From assembly GCA_016756855.1 (NCBI GenBank), contig JAESPD010000012.1, positions 1 through 64,000 of the forward strand: DNA of 64,000 nt, read 5' to 3'. The DNA comes from a gamma proteobacterium endosymbiont of Lamellibrachia anaximandri. GTDB taxonomy: Bacteria > Pseudomonadota > Gammaproteobacteria > Chromatiales > Chromatiaceae. Below are positions 46,532 to 54,976 of this stretch, piece after piece; position 1 is the stretch's first letter, and each line of letters begins with the position of its first letter. The notes under the pieces were generated by a model. The model saw only the letters and a list, made by a program, of their open reading frames with translations, was not told the origin of the DNA and made no database searches. Position numbers and translations under genes: made by a program.

Positions 46532-47728
46532 ATGTCAGTGATTATGCAAAACAAGCAAACGCTCCTAGTCGCAATACTCTCTCTGGTCGCTGTAGGTCTG
46601 CTTGCAGTCATCTTCTATAGCCCGATCTGGTGGGTCTCTCTCACTGCGCCTAACTACCCTGAAGAGTCCTTTCCGGATGGTGTGCGAATTCATTTTCACA
46701 TGAATGGCGTCTTCAACGGTTGTCAAAAGCAAGACAAGGCTGAAATTACTGAAGATGAAGCACTCGATTGTGTGCATGAGATGGATACCATCAACCACTA
46801 TGTCGGCATGTATCCCATTGCCGCAGGTGGTCCGGTAGAGCGAGGCTTCGGTCAATTCCTGATGGCGTTCATGGTCGTTATGTTGCTGGGGTTTATCTGT
46901 ACCAAGCCAAAAATACGCATGGCGCTAATGAGTGCAGGTTTTTTAGGTATTGCCCTCTGGATGTATCTCACGCTGTATGGAGAAGAGGGTTTCAATCTGC
47001 AGAATGAAGGATTTGTCACTGCACTGGTGACCTCTCTTGATCAGGAGGCGTCCGGCGAATCCTCAGAGCCTGAAATCGTCATTGGTGGAATTACCGGCGT
47101 TCTGAAAACTTCGCTTGAAGATTCAGGCGTCGAGGTTATCCTTCCATCTGAGGTGGCGGCTGCAAAGGCAAAGGCTGATAAAACCGATGTCGGCAAGACA
47201 CACCTGATTGAGCAACTCAGGATTACCTATGACATTGACCAGGCTAAGTCGGAAACGCTGGAACCTTGGAACGGCAGTTCATTCCAGGTGATGTCCTGGC
47301 ACTATGGAAAAAGCCTGGGGCGCTATTTCAATAACCAGGAAGAGATTGTGCCGATGGTCGCCACTCTGGAAACTGCGGTCAAAGTTGTTTTCTTTGGTCT
47401 GTTGGCGTCGATGGTGGTGGTGGTGGTCGGTGCGCGCAAGAACAATGGCTTTTTCTATTGGTTGCTGGTAATGGTGCCAATGGCCCTGCCACTCTTCTTT
47501 ATTATCGACTACTCAGCCTGGCTCTGGTGGTATGGACACACCCTGAACGACATGGGCGCTTTTTCGGTCAAGCCCTTCATGCCAACCGTATTTGGTCAGG
47601 GAAAGGTAGCGCAGTTCACCACCCACTCCTATCCATACACAGGCTTCTTTTTGATGCTGTTGACGTCGGTGGTATTGGCTGTGGCGGCACTGATTCGTAA
47701 GAAACAGTTTAAGGAGTCGAGTGATTGA
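46532..47728 (+). CDS. nosB: NosB-like integral membrane protein of clade II nos clusters
   Basis: A 398-residue membrane protein in the position of nosB, a gene found only in clade II N2O-reductase clusters and without a settled function. It has one N-terminal helix (about 12-34) and a periplasmic segment with a Cys pair (FNGCQKQDKAEI, ALDCVHEMD). Two helices lie near 105-150, then comes a large acidic soluble part (about 155-270), and four C-terminal helices. The ATG at 46532 is chosen over ATG 46544; neither has a strong ribosome-binding site. The stop overlaps the nosD start (TTGA). Confidence 0.65.
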   Translation: MSVIMQNKQTLLVAILSLVAVGLLAVIFYSPIWWVSLTAPNYPEESFPDGVRIHFHMNGVFNGCQKQDKAEITEDEALDCVHEMDTINHYVGMYPIAAGGPVERGFGQFLMAFMVVMLLGFICTKPKIRMALMSAGFLGIALWMYLTLYGEEGFNLQNEGFVTALVTSLDQEASGESSEPEIVIGGITGVLKTSLEDSGVEVILPSEVAAAKAKADKTDVGKTHLIEQLRITYDIDQAKSETLEPWNGSSFQVMSWHYGKSLGRYFNNQEEIVPMVATLETAVKVVFFGLLASMVVVVVGARKNNGFFYWLLVMVPMALPLFFIIDYSAWLWWYGHTLNDMGAFSVKPFMPTVFGQGKVAQFTTHSYPYTGFFLMLLTSVVLAVAALIRKKQFKESSD

Positions 47729-49086
47729 AGCCATCGCTTTGGTCGCATGTCTTGGTCTGTCTTGCCTTTCTGCTGTTGCCTTTGGGCAGCAGTCAGGCAG
47801 CCTGTCCCTCGTTTCAGGAGTTGGTCGATGCGGCTGACCCCAAAGGTACGCTGACTCCACCGCCCGGCACCTATGCCGGGCCGGTTACCATCGAGAGCGC
47901 CATTACCATCGACGGCCAAGGGAAAGTCACCATCGATGCCGGCGGCAAAGGTTCCGTCATCTATCTGGATACAGATGGAGCAACCTTGAAAAATCTGCAT
48001 CTGACCAACTCAGGTGAATCCCACAACGATATCGATTCGGGGGTTCAGGTTCGCGGCAATTTCAATGTCATCAAGGATAATGTCATCGATAATTCCCTGT
48101 TTGGCATAGACCTCCAGCAGTCCGAAAACAATATCGTTTTGCGAAACCGCATCTCCTCCAAGCCTTTCGATCTAGGCATGCGGGGTGATTCAGTCCGGCT
48201 CTGGTACAGCTTCAACAACAAGATCACAGACAATATCATCCGGGATTCCCGGGACATGGTCGTCTGGTATTCGGCAGATAATCTGATTGCCCGAAATGAT
48301 TCCCGTGGTGGTCGTTATTCCCTCCATTTCATGTATTCGAAATACAATGAGGTGATAGAGAACCACTACGAAAACAATTCGGTGGGTATCTTCCTGATGT
48401 ACAGCGACGGCGTACAGGTGAAGAATAACTATATCGCCCATGCACTTGGGCCAACCGGGATGGGTATTGGCTTTAAAGAGACCTCCGATGTGGATGTCGT
48501 CGGCAATCAGATTCTCTATTGCGCCACCGGTATCTATCTGGATATCTCCCCCTATGACCCGGAGACAACCAATCGGCTGAAGAAGAATTTGGTCGCCTAC
48601 AGTGGAATCGGCATTCTGTTTTTGAATGATTGGACAGGTAACATTCTGGAGAGCAACAGCTTTAAGGGTAATATTACTCAGGTTGCGGTTTCCGGCGCGG
48701 GCAAGACCGCGAACCGGAACGACTGGATTGGAAACTACTGGGACGACTATGAAGGATTCGACCAGGATCGTGACGGCGTGGGTGATAAGCCCTATAAACT
48801 CTACAGTTATGCCGACAGAATCTGGATGGATGTGCCGCCTGCAAGGTTTTTCAAGGGGTCGCCTGTTTTGGAAGTGATGGACTTTCTGGAACGCCTCGCC
48901 CCGTTTTCAAATCCCAATATGCTGGTTAGAGATGAGCGGCCGATGATGGCTGTGCAATTGGCTGTTGCTGAGGTCGGCCAGGAGAGTGCGTCTACCGTAA
49001 CAGACGAAACAGCCGGTGGCGAAAAAGTGGAAGGTCAGGATGTGTATGATCCACTAAAGGCGCTTCGAGAATCGCTGGGCCGATAG
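47725..49086 (+). CDS. nosD: NosD, periplasmic copper-site maturation protein
   Basis: NosD is required, with the NosFY transporter, for assembly of the CuZ centre. The 453-residue protein has a Sec signal (about 1-22) and a right-handed parallel beta-helix of CASH/PbH1 repeats, visible as recurring N-x-I/V-x-x-N patterns between about residues 75 and 300. A conserved C-terminal GNYWDDYEGFDQDRDGVGD segment is typical. The start is TTG overlapping the nosB stop. A REPIN-like pair lies between nosD and nosG. Confidence 0.93.
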   Translation: MKPSLWSHVLVCLAFLLLPLGSSQAACPSFQELVDAADPKGTLTPPPGTYAGPVTIESAITIDGQGKVTIDAGGKGSVIYLDTDGATLKNLHLTNSGESHNDIDSGVQVRGNFNVIKDNVIDNSLFGIDLQQSENNIVLRNRISSKPFDLGMRGDSVRLWYSFNNKITDNIIRDSRDMVVWYSADNLIARNDSRGGRYSLHFMYSKYNEVIENHYENNSVGIFLMYSDGVQVKNNYIAHALGPTGMGIGFKETSDVDVVGNQILYCATGIYLDISPYDPETTNRLKKNLVAYSGIGILFLNDWTGNILESNSFKGNITQVAVSGAGKTANRNDWIGNYWDDYEGFDQDRDGVGDKPYKLYSYADRIWMDVPPARFFKGSPVLEVMDFLERLAPFSNPNMLVRDERPMMAVQLAVAEVGQESASTVTDETAGGEKVEGQDVYDPLKALRESLGR

Positions 49087-49106
49087 CTGTTGGATCCCTG
49101 TTTCCT

Positions 49107-49195
49107 GTAGGCCTGATCAAGCGTAGCGGATCGGGCATTCACGAAATATCGAAACAGATGGGGTAGCCGGTTCCACTGCGCTTGAACCGGCCTAC
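49107..49195 (+). repeat. REPIN-like palindrome pair inside the nos cluster
   Basis: Unit 1 (49111-49136) has arms GCCTGATC/GATCGGGC with one T-G wobble and loop AAGCGTAGCG. Unit 2 (49166-49191) has a perfect stem GCCGGTTC/GAACCGGC and loop CACTGCGCTT. The offset is 55 bases. It is the reverse complement arrangement of the pairs at 40402 and 53475. Confidence 0.88.
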
Positions 49196-49242
49196 TTATC
49201 GATAGGTAGCAACAACACATATTTCTGGAGGCAGGGTCTCTG

Positions 49243-50142
49243 ATGAGTGACAAAACGACAAAAAAACCCAAAGCCAAGAAGAAGCTTTCGCCAAAACGGA
49301 AAGAGCAGAGCCGACGGGAGTTCCTGCGTTCCACAGTTTTGACTGCAGGTGTTGTCGGTGTTTCCTTGCTCGGGGTTCTTCCCGTGGTGCAGGGAACATC
49401 CATCCGGCTGCGTCCCCCCGGAGCGATCAAGACGCCTTTTGATGAGCAGGAATTCTTTGCCTCCTGCATCAAGTGTGGCCAGTGTGTGCAGGTCTGCCCG
49501 GTGAATGCGATTAAACTGGCGGATCTTGAAGATGGTTTCGGCATCGGTGTTCCCTATATCGATGCCCGGGCGCAAGCCTGTGACTTCTCCTGCGATGGCC
49601 TGCAGTGCGTGTTGGCCTGTCCAACCGGCGCACTGACCCATCATCTCGACTATCCTGCTGACACGCGCATGGGCTTTGCTCGTCTCTCGCGTCCCAGAGC
49701 CTGCCTTGCAGTACAGGGTAAAGGTTTCAAAGGTCAGGCCAGAGGAGCGGATTATAAGGGGCTGTTACGATATGACGAGGTGGACCGCTGGAATCCAATT
49801 CAGGTGGCGGATTATCCGTACGACCTGGAGTTATGCGATCTATGCGTTCGTCAGTGTCCCATTGAGATCCGTATCACCCAATGTGCGGAAAAGGCGAAAC
49901 AGGCTGAAGCCTCTGGAGATTCCGGCAAGGTCGCCAGGGTGGCTGAGCAGCATGGCAATGAATGTCCGCCTAAGCATGCAATCGCACTGGAACCATTCGA
50001 ATTGCCAAATGGGGAGACGAGAATGAAGCCCGTGATCAAGGAGGGGTGTGTCGGTTGCGGCGTCTGCGAAATGATCTGTCCGGTTGAATCGGCTGCGATC
50101 GTGATCGATCTGGATAAAACTGCGGATACGCCGGGAGGTTGA
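49243..50142 (+). CDS. nosG: NosG, periplasmic ferredoxin-type 4Fe-4S protein (NapG homologue)
   Basis: NosG resembles NapG, which with NapH oxidises menaquinol and passes electrons to periplasmic reductases. The 299-residue precursor has a twin-arginine signal (SRREFLRS, about 26-33) and four cysteine clusters: CIKCGQCVQVCP, CDFSCDGLQCVLACP, CDLCVRQCP and CVGCGVCEMICP, binding up to four 4Fe-4S centres. nosH begins one base after its stop. The Tat signal contrasts with the Sec signal of NosZ. Confidence 0.93.
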   Translation: MSDKTTKKPKAKKKLSPKRKEQSRREFLRSTVLTAGVVGVSLLGVLPVVQGTSIRLRPPGAIKTPFDEQEFFASCIKCGQCVQVCPVNAIKLADLEDGFGIGVPYIDARAQACDFSCDGLQCVLACPTGALTHHLDYPADTRMGFARLSRPRACLAVQGKGFKGQARGADYKGLLRYDEVDRWNPIQVADYPYDLELCDLCVRQCPIEIRITQCAEKAKQAEASGDSGKVARVAEQHGNECPPKHAIALEPFELPNGETRMKPVIKEGCVGCGVCEMICPVESAAIVIDLDKTADTPGG

Positions 50143-50143
50143 T

Positions 50144-51115
50144 ATGCGATACATAAGAGACTCCCTGTCACAAATATTTGGCAATAAACCTCGTCGGCCT
50201 TCGAAAGAGCAACAGCCCCCCGAGCTGTTAGAGATCTATCAGGGCAAAAAAGGCAATCTCTCCAAGGCGGATGTCGAAGCAGTACGCCATGAGCACCATA
50301 CGGGTTGTTGTAACAAGTGGCAGCGACGGCGCTGGATTACCCTGATACTGGTGAATGTGCTGTTTGTCGTCTCCTACTATTTCGACGTACAGCTGCTGGA
50401 GGGCGCGCTCACCGCGTCACGCTTTGTGGGTTTTCACATGGCGGATCTCAACTCAGCGCTGCAGGTGGCTTTGGCCTATAAGCACATCGTGCTGAACCTG
50501 GTGATTGGTACGGTCACTGTTTTTATTATGTGGCTGTTGCTCGGTGGCCGCACCTTCTGCTCCTGGGTCTGCCCATACCATCTGTTGGCTGAGTGGGCGG
50601 AATATCTCCACCTCTGGCTGGTGAAGAAGAAGCTGATCAAGAATCACACATTCAACCGCAAGGTGCGTGGTGTTTTCTACGTAATTTTCGCCTTGCTCGC
50701 TTTGATCTCCGGATATACTGTTTTCGAGACCATCTCGCCCACGGGTATCCTGAGTCGCGCCCTGATCTATGGTCCTGGTGTCGCGTTGATCTGGGTGGGA
50801 GCGCTGCTGCTGTTCGAAGTCTTCTACTCCCGTCGCGCCTGGTGCCGTTATGTTTGTCCAATTGGAGTCACCTACGGCGTCGTGGGTGTGTTGTCTCCGC
50901 TGCGGGTAAAGTACAATGCCGAAGCTTGCCACCACGAAGGCGACTGTCGCAAGATCTGCATGGTGCCTCATGTGCTCGATCTGACTGTCCGTGGGGCAGC
51001 ATTCGATGTCAATCAGGATGTAGGTGCGGACTGTACCCGTTGTGGAATGTGTGTGGATGTCTGTCCCACAGGCTCCTTAGTCTATGAATTTAAAGGTTTG
51101 AGTAAACTGCTCTGA
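50144..51115 (+). CDS. nosH: NosH, membrane ferredoxin-type quinol dehydrogenase subunit (NapH homologue)
   Basis: The 323-residue protein has four to five membrane helices and the NapH-type paired motifs CSWVCPYHLL and CRYVCPIGV facing the cytoplasm. A C-terminal 4Fe-4S ferredoxin domain follows (CRKICMVP, CTRCGMCVDVCP). By homology it is the quinol-oxidising partner of NosG. The N-terminal 50 residues are hydrophilic. nosF follows after three bases. Confidence 0.93.
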   Translation: MRYIRDSLSQIFGNKPRRPSKEQQPPELLEIYQGKKGNLSKADVEAVRHEHHTGCCNKWQRRRWITLILVNVLFVVSYYFDVQLLEGALTASRFVGFHMADLNSALQVALAYKHIVLNLVIGTVTVFIMWLLLGGRTFCSWVCPYHLLAEWAEYLHLWLVKKKLIKNHTFNRKVRGVFYVIFALLALISGYTVFETISPTGILSRALIYGPGVALIWVGALLLFEVFYSRRAWCRYVCPIGVTYGVVGVLSPLRVKYNAEACHHEGDCRKICMVPHVLDLTVRGAAFDVNQDVGADCTRCGMCVDVCPTGSLVYEFKGLSKLL

Positions 51116-51118
51116 TCC

Positions 51119-52000
51119 ATGATCCAGTTTGAAAATATCGTAAAACGATTTCGACGCAACGAAGTACTGAAAGGCGTAAACCTGACGATTGAGCGGGGAC
51201 ACAGGGTCGCTTTGGTGGGTTCTAACGGTGCCGGAAAGACGACGCTGATACGTTGCCTGTTGGGTGAATATACCTGTGACGGTCGGGTGCTGGTGGACCG
51301 CATGGACCCGCGCAAGCAGCGGCGTGAAGTGCTCTCCAAGGTCGGTTTTGTGCCGCAACTGCCACCACCTCTGCGTATGCCGGTGGGACAGTTGATTCGC
51401 TTTGCCGCCAGCCTTTGTGAATCCGATCCTGCCAGGATGCGCGATGTGGCACAAAAGCTTGGATTCGATGCAGAACAATTTCGCCACCAACCCTTCGTGA
51501 AACTCTCCGGTGGACAGAAACAGAAGCTGTTGATTGCCATCGCCCTCGGACGGGAGAGTGAGTTGTTGGTTATGGACGAGCCCGCAGCCAATCTCGATCC
51601 GGATGCCCGGCATATCTTTTTTCAACTGCTTGCGGAGAAACAGGAACGTGCAGCGATGCTGATCTCTAGTCATCGTCTGGATGAGGTGGCTACCCTGGTA
51701 AATCGTGTTATCGAAATGGATCAGGGCAAGGTGGTTCTCGATGACCGGGTGGCTGACCTGGTGGAACTCTCCTCCCGTCTGCGCTGCCGATTGCGGTTGA
51801 CCCAGCCCGAAGAGGCATTTGCCAAAACAATCGGCGAGTGGGGTTTTCTGAGTGGTGCGGACGGCGTGACTTGGGAAGGCTATATCGCCGGACCGGACCG
51901 GCTGCGTTTTCTTGGTGTTCTCTCCCGCTATGCTGCCCTGCTTGCCGGTATGGAGATGGAAGAGGCCGAGGAGCAGGTGGCGGCTGCCGATGTCAGCTAA
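51119..52000 (+). CDS. nosF: NosF, ABC transporter ATPase
   Basis: ATP-binding subunit of the NosFY transporter needed for CuZ maturation. The 293-residue protein has Walker A GSNGAGKTTLIR, signature LSGGQKQKL, and Walker B LLVMDEPAANLDPD. A C-terminal extension of about 80 residues follows the ATPase domain. Its 3' end overlaps the nosL start by eleven bases. Confidence 0.95.
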   Translation: MIQFENIVKRFRRNEVLKGVNLTIERGHRVALVGSNGAGKTTLIRCLLGEYTCDGRVLVDRMDPRKQRREVLSKVGFVPQLPPPLRMPVGQLIRFAASLCESDPARMRDVAQKLGFDAEQFRHQPFVKLSGGQKQKLLIAIALGRESELLVMDEPAANLDPDARHIFFQLLAEKQERAAMLISSHRLDEVATLVNRVIEMDQGKVVLDDRVADLVELSSRLRCRLRLTQPEEAFAKTIGEWGFLSGADGVTWEGYIAGPDRLRFLGVLSRYAALLAGMEMEEAEEQVAAADVS

Positions 52001-52559
52001 GCGCAGTTACAGCCTGCTTGCGGGGCTGGCTATTCTTCTCCTGACTGCCTGCTCCGGTGATCCGGGTACGGGTCCCAAAGAGGTGAAATGGGATCGGGTT
52101 GCCTGTGAACGCTGTCGCATGGTACTCAGCGATCGGCACTATTCCGCCCAGATTCGCTATTTTCCCGAAGGTAAACGTTCCAAAGTGGTGGGGTTTGACG
52201 ATATCGGTTGTGCAACGCTCTGGTTGGACACTCAGCCATGGAAGGATGATCCGAAGACAGAGATCTGGGTTACCGATTTTCGCACCGGTGAGTGGATCGA
52301 TGCGCGCACCGCTACCTACGTAAAAGAGAAGATTACACCGATGGAGTACGGATTAGGTGCCCAATCAGATCCGACGCCGGAAGGACTCAATTTTGCCCAG
52401 GCGAAACTGCACGTCATCGAAGTGGAGAAGCGTTTCACCATTCATGGCGTTCACTTGCTTGACCGACTGAAAGAGCAGGCGGATCGGCGCGATGCCAGGC
52501 GCAGGGCCAAACAGGCGGAGCAGGCTCCACCTCCAATCATTCCAAAGAATCAACACTGA
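51990..52559 (+). CDS. nosL: NosL copper chaperone lipoprotein
   Basis: NosL is an outer-membrane or periplasmic lipoprotein that binds Cu(I) and supplies it for CuZ. The ATG at 51990 gives 189 residues with a lipoprotein signal (LLTAC, Cys21). The family signature C-x-x-C-x-M reads VACERCRMVLSDRHYSAQI. A charged C-terminal tail of about 25 residues is unusual. It overlaps nosF by eleven bases and nosY by one base (TGATG); nosL lies between nosF and nosY rather than after nosY. Confidence 0.93.
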   Translation: MSAKRSYSLLAGLAILLLTACSGDPGTGPKEVKWDRVACERCRMVLSDRHYSAQIRYFPEGKRSKVVGFDDIGCATLWLDTQPWKDDPKTEIWVTDFRTGEWIDARTATYVKEKITPMEYGLGAQSDPTPEGLNFAQAKLHVIEVEKRFTIHGVHLLDRLKEQADRRDARRRAKQAEQAPPPIIPKNQH

Positions 52560-53386
52560 TGAAATATCTCTGGCTTACTGCTTACACAGACATAATAGAA
52601 TCCCTGCGGGCCCGCTGGTTCATGGTCTATTCCATGGTGTTTGGCGGATTGGTGGTGATCCTCTTTGCCTTTGGCCTGGCCGAGTCCCGCATCATGGGTT
52701 TCACCGGTCTCTCACGTCTGCTGATCACCTATATCCAGTTGTCGATGGCGATACTGCCTGTATTTGTGTTGATCACTACAGTACGTTCGGTGGCCGGGGA
52801 TCGGGAGGCGGGCGTTTTTGAATATCTCCTCTCTCTGCCTATTACATTGAGCGCCTGGTTCTGGGGACGGGTGTTCGGGCGCTTTTTTGTGGTCTTCCTG
52901 CCGGTACTTCTCGCAATGGTAGGTGCTATCGTTTGGGGAGTGATAAAAGGTGCCGAGGTGCCGTGGGAGCTGCTGATTTACTATACAGGCCTGCTCATGT
53001 CTCTCGCCTGGTGTTTCCTCGGCATTGGTATGTTGATTTCAACCATTGCACGCTCTTCCGACGTGGCGCAGGGTGCCGCTTTTGTCGTCTGGTTGAGTCT
53101 GCTGCTCTTTCTCGACCTGATTTTGCTCGGTGTAATGATTCGTGAACATCTGCCGCCGGAGACCGCTGTAGCTATCGCACTGGCCAACCCGATGCAGGTA
53201 TTCCGTACCGCCACCATGATGTTATTCGATCCACAACTGGTGCTGCTCGGTCCAACGGCTTATGTAATCCTGGATAATTTTGGCCAGGCAGGCTATATCG
53301 CCTACGCAATTGTCTATCCTATTCTGCTGGGTACCGGCTGTGCCTGGCTCGGTTATCTGCTGTTTAAACGCAGCGATTTGCCTTAA
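52559..53386 (+). CDS. nosY: NosY, ABC transporter permease
   Basis: Permease partner of NosF. The 275-residue protein has six predicted membrane helices and the family segment TTVRSVAGDREAGVFEYLLSLP, which lies next to the coupling helix. It is the last gene of the nosBDGHFLY run and is followed by heptamer repeats and a REPIN-like pair. Confidence 0.94.
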   Translation: MKYLWLTAYTDIIESLRARWFMVYSMVFGGLVVILFAFGLAESRIMGFTGLSRLLITYIQLSMAILPVFVLITTVRSVAGDREAGVFEYLLSLPITLSAWFWGRVFGRFFVVFLPVLLAMVGAIVWGVIKGAEVPWELLIYYTGLLMSLAWCFLGIGMLISTIARSSDVAQGAAFVVWLSLLLFLDLILLGVMIREHLPPETAVAIALANPMQVFRTATMMLFDPQLVLLGPTAYVILDNFGQAGYIAYAIVYPILLGTGCAWLGYLLFKRSDLP

Positions 53387-53396
53387 AAAGAAGGTG

Positions 53397-53563
53397 AAAG
53401 GCTAAAGGTTAAAGGTTAAAGGTTAAAGGTGACTGTGCCACCGGATAGGCCTGAACCCTGTATCTTGGTGTGCCGTAGGCCGGTTCAAGCGCAGCGGAAC
53501 CGGCAACCTCAATCGTTCTGCCAAAGCCTGGATGCCCGATCCGCTACGCTTGATCTGGCCTAC
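53397..53563. repeat. Heptamer array plus REPIN-like palindrome pair after nosY
   Basis: Five tandem heptamers (AAAGGCT then AAAGGTT three times, then AAAGGTG) occupy 53397-53431. A palindrome pair follows. Unit 1 at 53479-53504 is a perfect GCCGGTTC/GAACCGGC with loop AAGCGCAGCG. Unit 2 at 53534-53559 is GCCCGATC/GATCTGGC with one mismatch and loop CGCTACGCTT, offset 55 bases. Beyond the pair, 53602-53621 (TTAGCCTTAAACCT) is an inverted match to the heptamer array. Confidence 0.88.
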
Positions 53564-53634
53564 CTACTTGACACAAAATTCAGGCAAATCTTCAATTTGC
53601 CAGCCCTTAGCCTTAAACCTATTTCTTTAAAATC

Positions 53635-54123
53635 ATGAAAAAACAAAACTCCCTTCTTTGGCTGGTTGCAGGGCTCCTCCTGACAGCTTTTTCGGCAGTT
53701 GCCATCTATAAAGTTTGGCCTTTGCTGCATCCGGAGGTGCTGCTTTCCGCGCCACTGGATTCCGACTGCGATCTGCGCGCAGGTCCCTGTAAGTCCCGGT
53801 TGCCGGACGGCAGCAGCATTTCGTTCTCTATTGAACCTCGTACTTTGCCGCTGGTGAAACCTATTCAAATAGTGGTCGAGATCGAGGGATTGGAGGCGGA
53901 GCAGGTCGTGGTGGATTTCAGCGGAGTCGATATGAATATGGGCTTCAATCGACCGGCATTGGCCAATCAGGGAGAAGGACGTTTTGCGGGAAAAGGGATG
54001 CTGCCTGTCTGTGTGCGTGATGCCATGGAGTGGGAAGCCAAGGTGCTGGTCAAAACGCAAGATGGCCTGGTTGCTGCGCCTTACCGATTTATTACGGTCA
54101 AGCCAGGTACGTCTCTGCCCTAA
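53635..54123 (+). CDS. Membrane-anchored periplasmic protein of unknown function next to nosY
   Basis: The 162-residue protein has one N-terminal helix (about 7-28) and a periplasmic beta-rich domain of about 110 residues resembling small copper-resistance or YtkA/FixH-like folds. Possible metal ligands cluster in DFSGVDMNMGFNRP and GMLPVCVRD, and a Cys pair (CDLRAGPC) lies near the N-terminus. The resemblance is weak, and copper binding is inferred mainly from the nos context. It ends 55 bases from the convergent dihaem cytochrome gene. Confidence 0.65.
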   Translation: MKKQNSLLWLVAGLLLTAFSAVAIYKVWPLLHPEVLLSAPLDSDCDLRAGPCKSRLPDGSSISFSIEPRTLPLVKPIQIVVEIEGLEAEQVVVDFSGVDMNMGFNRPALANQGEGRFAGKGMLPVCVRDAMEWEAKVLVKTQDGLVAAPYRFITVKPGTSLP

Positions 54124-54158
54124 AAACTCTTCTGGTCAAATGGAAGGAAAAGTATGCC

Positions 54159-54180
54159 TGGCTCCAAGCGGAGCCATCTC
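54159..54180. terminator. Bidirectional terminator-like hairpin
   Basis: A 7-bp stem TGGCTCC/GGAGCCA with loop AAGC lies between two convergent genes. T-tracts on either side are weak. Confidence 0.45.
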
Positions 54181-54862
54181 AGTCATCCAAAATGGATAGA
54201 TAGGCGAAGATGTCTGTGAGCTCTTTGTCACTGAAATCCAACAGTAACTCCTCATCGGGCTCGCTCTCGTCATGGATGCGGATTCTCTTGCGATACTTTT
54301 CCACCTGACGCCAGAGGTAGTTCGTATACTGACCGGCCAGCATTGGCACTGATTCTTTCAGGTCGCCCCAGGCGTCGCGGCCATGGCAGGAGCCGCACTC
54401 CTTACGGTAGCTCTTTTTACCACGCACGATATCCCCCTCGGCACGTGGGATCTGCATCAGCTTTTTTGATTCCAACAGGCGGGCATAGGCGTCGAAATCC
54501 GGGGCATTTTCGTCGGCGGGCGGGAGTCTTGTTTTTAGTTTGATCTGCTCAAGATAGAGGGAGATATCCTGAATATCACTGTCCGGCATCTGGCGTTCGT
54601 CGATATACTCGACCATTGCCAGGTTGGGGCGTTTTCGGTCACGAAACAGGTGGAGCTGTTTGGCGATAAATGCACTCGGCATGCCAGCCAAGCGTGGATA
54701 TTCACCATCTTTTCCGCCCTGACCAAATTCACCGTGACATCCGGCGCAAACTTCATTGATCTCTTCACCATTTTCCGGATCATAATCATGGCTCGCAGCC
54801 GACATTGAAAATATCATGAATAAGAGCAGGGTTATTTTGTGTGGTCTGTTAAGGTGGCTCAT
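54179..54862 (-). CDS. Dihaem cytochrome c, periplasmic
   Basis: A 227-residue exported protein with a Sec signal (about 1-22) and two class I haem motifs, CAGCH and CGSCH, each followed by a P-R-L-A-G-M / P-M-L-A-G-Q segment as in cytochrome c4-type proteins. The start at 54862 gives a clean signal; a longer frame upstream runs into the divergent menE promoter region. It lies at the boundary between the nos and men genes. The partner is unknown; electron delivery to or from the nos chain is possible. Confidence 0.88.
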   Translation of the reverse strand: MSHLNRPHKITLLLFMIFSMSAASHDYDPENGEEINEVCAGCHGEFGQGGKDGEYPRLAGMPSAFIAKQLHLFRDRKRPNLAMVEYIDERQMPDSDIQDISLYLEQIKLKTRLPPADENAPDFDAYARLLESKKLMQIPRAEGDIVRGKKSYRKECGSCHGRDAWGDLKESVPMLAGQYTNYLWRQVEKYRKRIRIHDESEPDEELLLDFSDKELTDIFAYLSILDD

Positions 54863-54976
54863 TGCGCTCTTTTCAATGGTTTGGTATCTGTCTTTTATAG
54901 CCAGAGTATATCCGAATCGCGGCAGGTATTTGATCAGGGTGTCGGCCCTCTCTGCTTTAACGTAGATCAACTTTCG

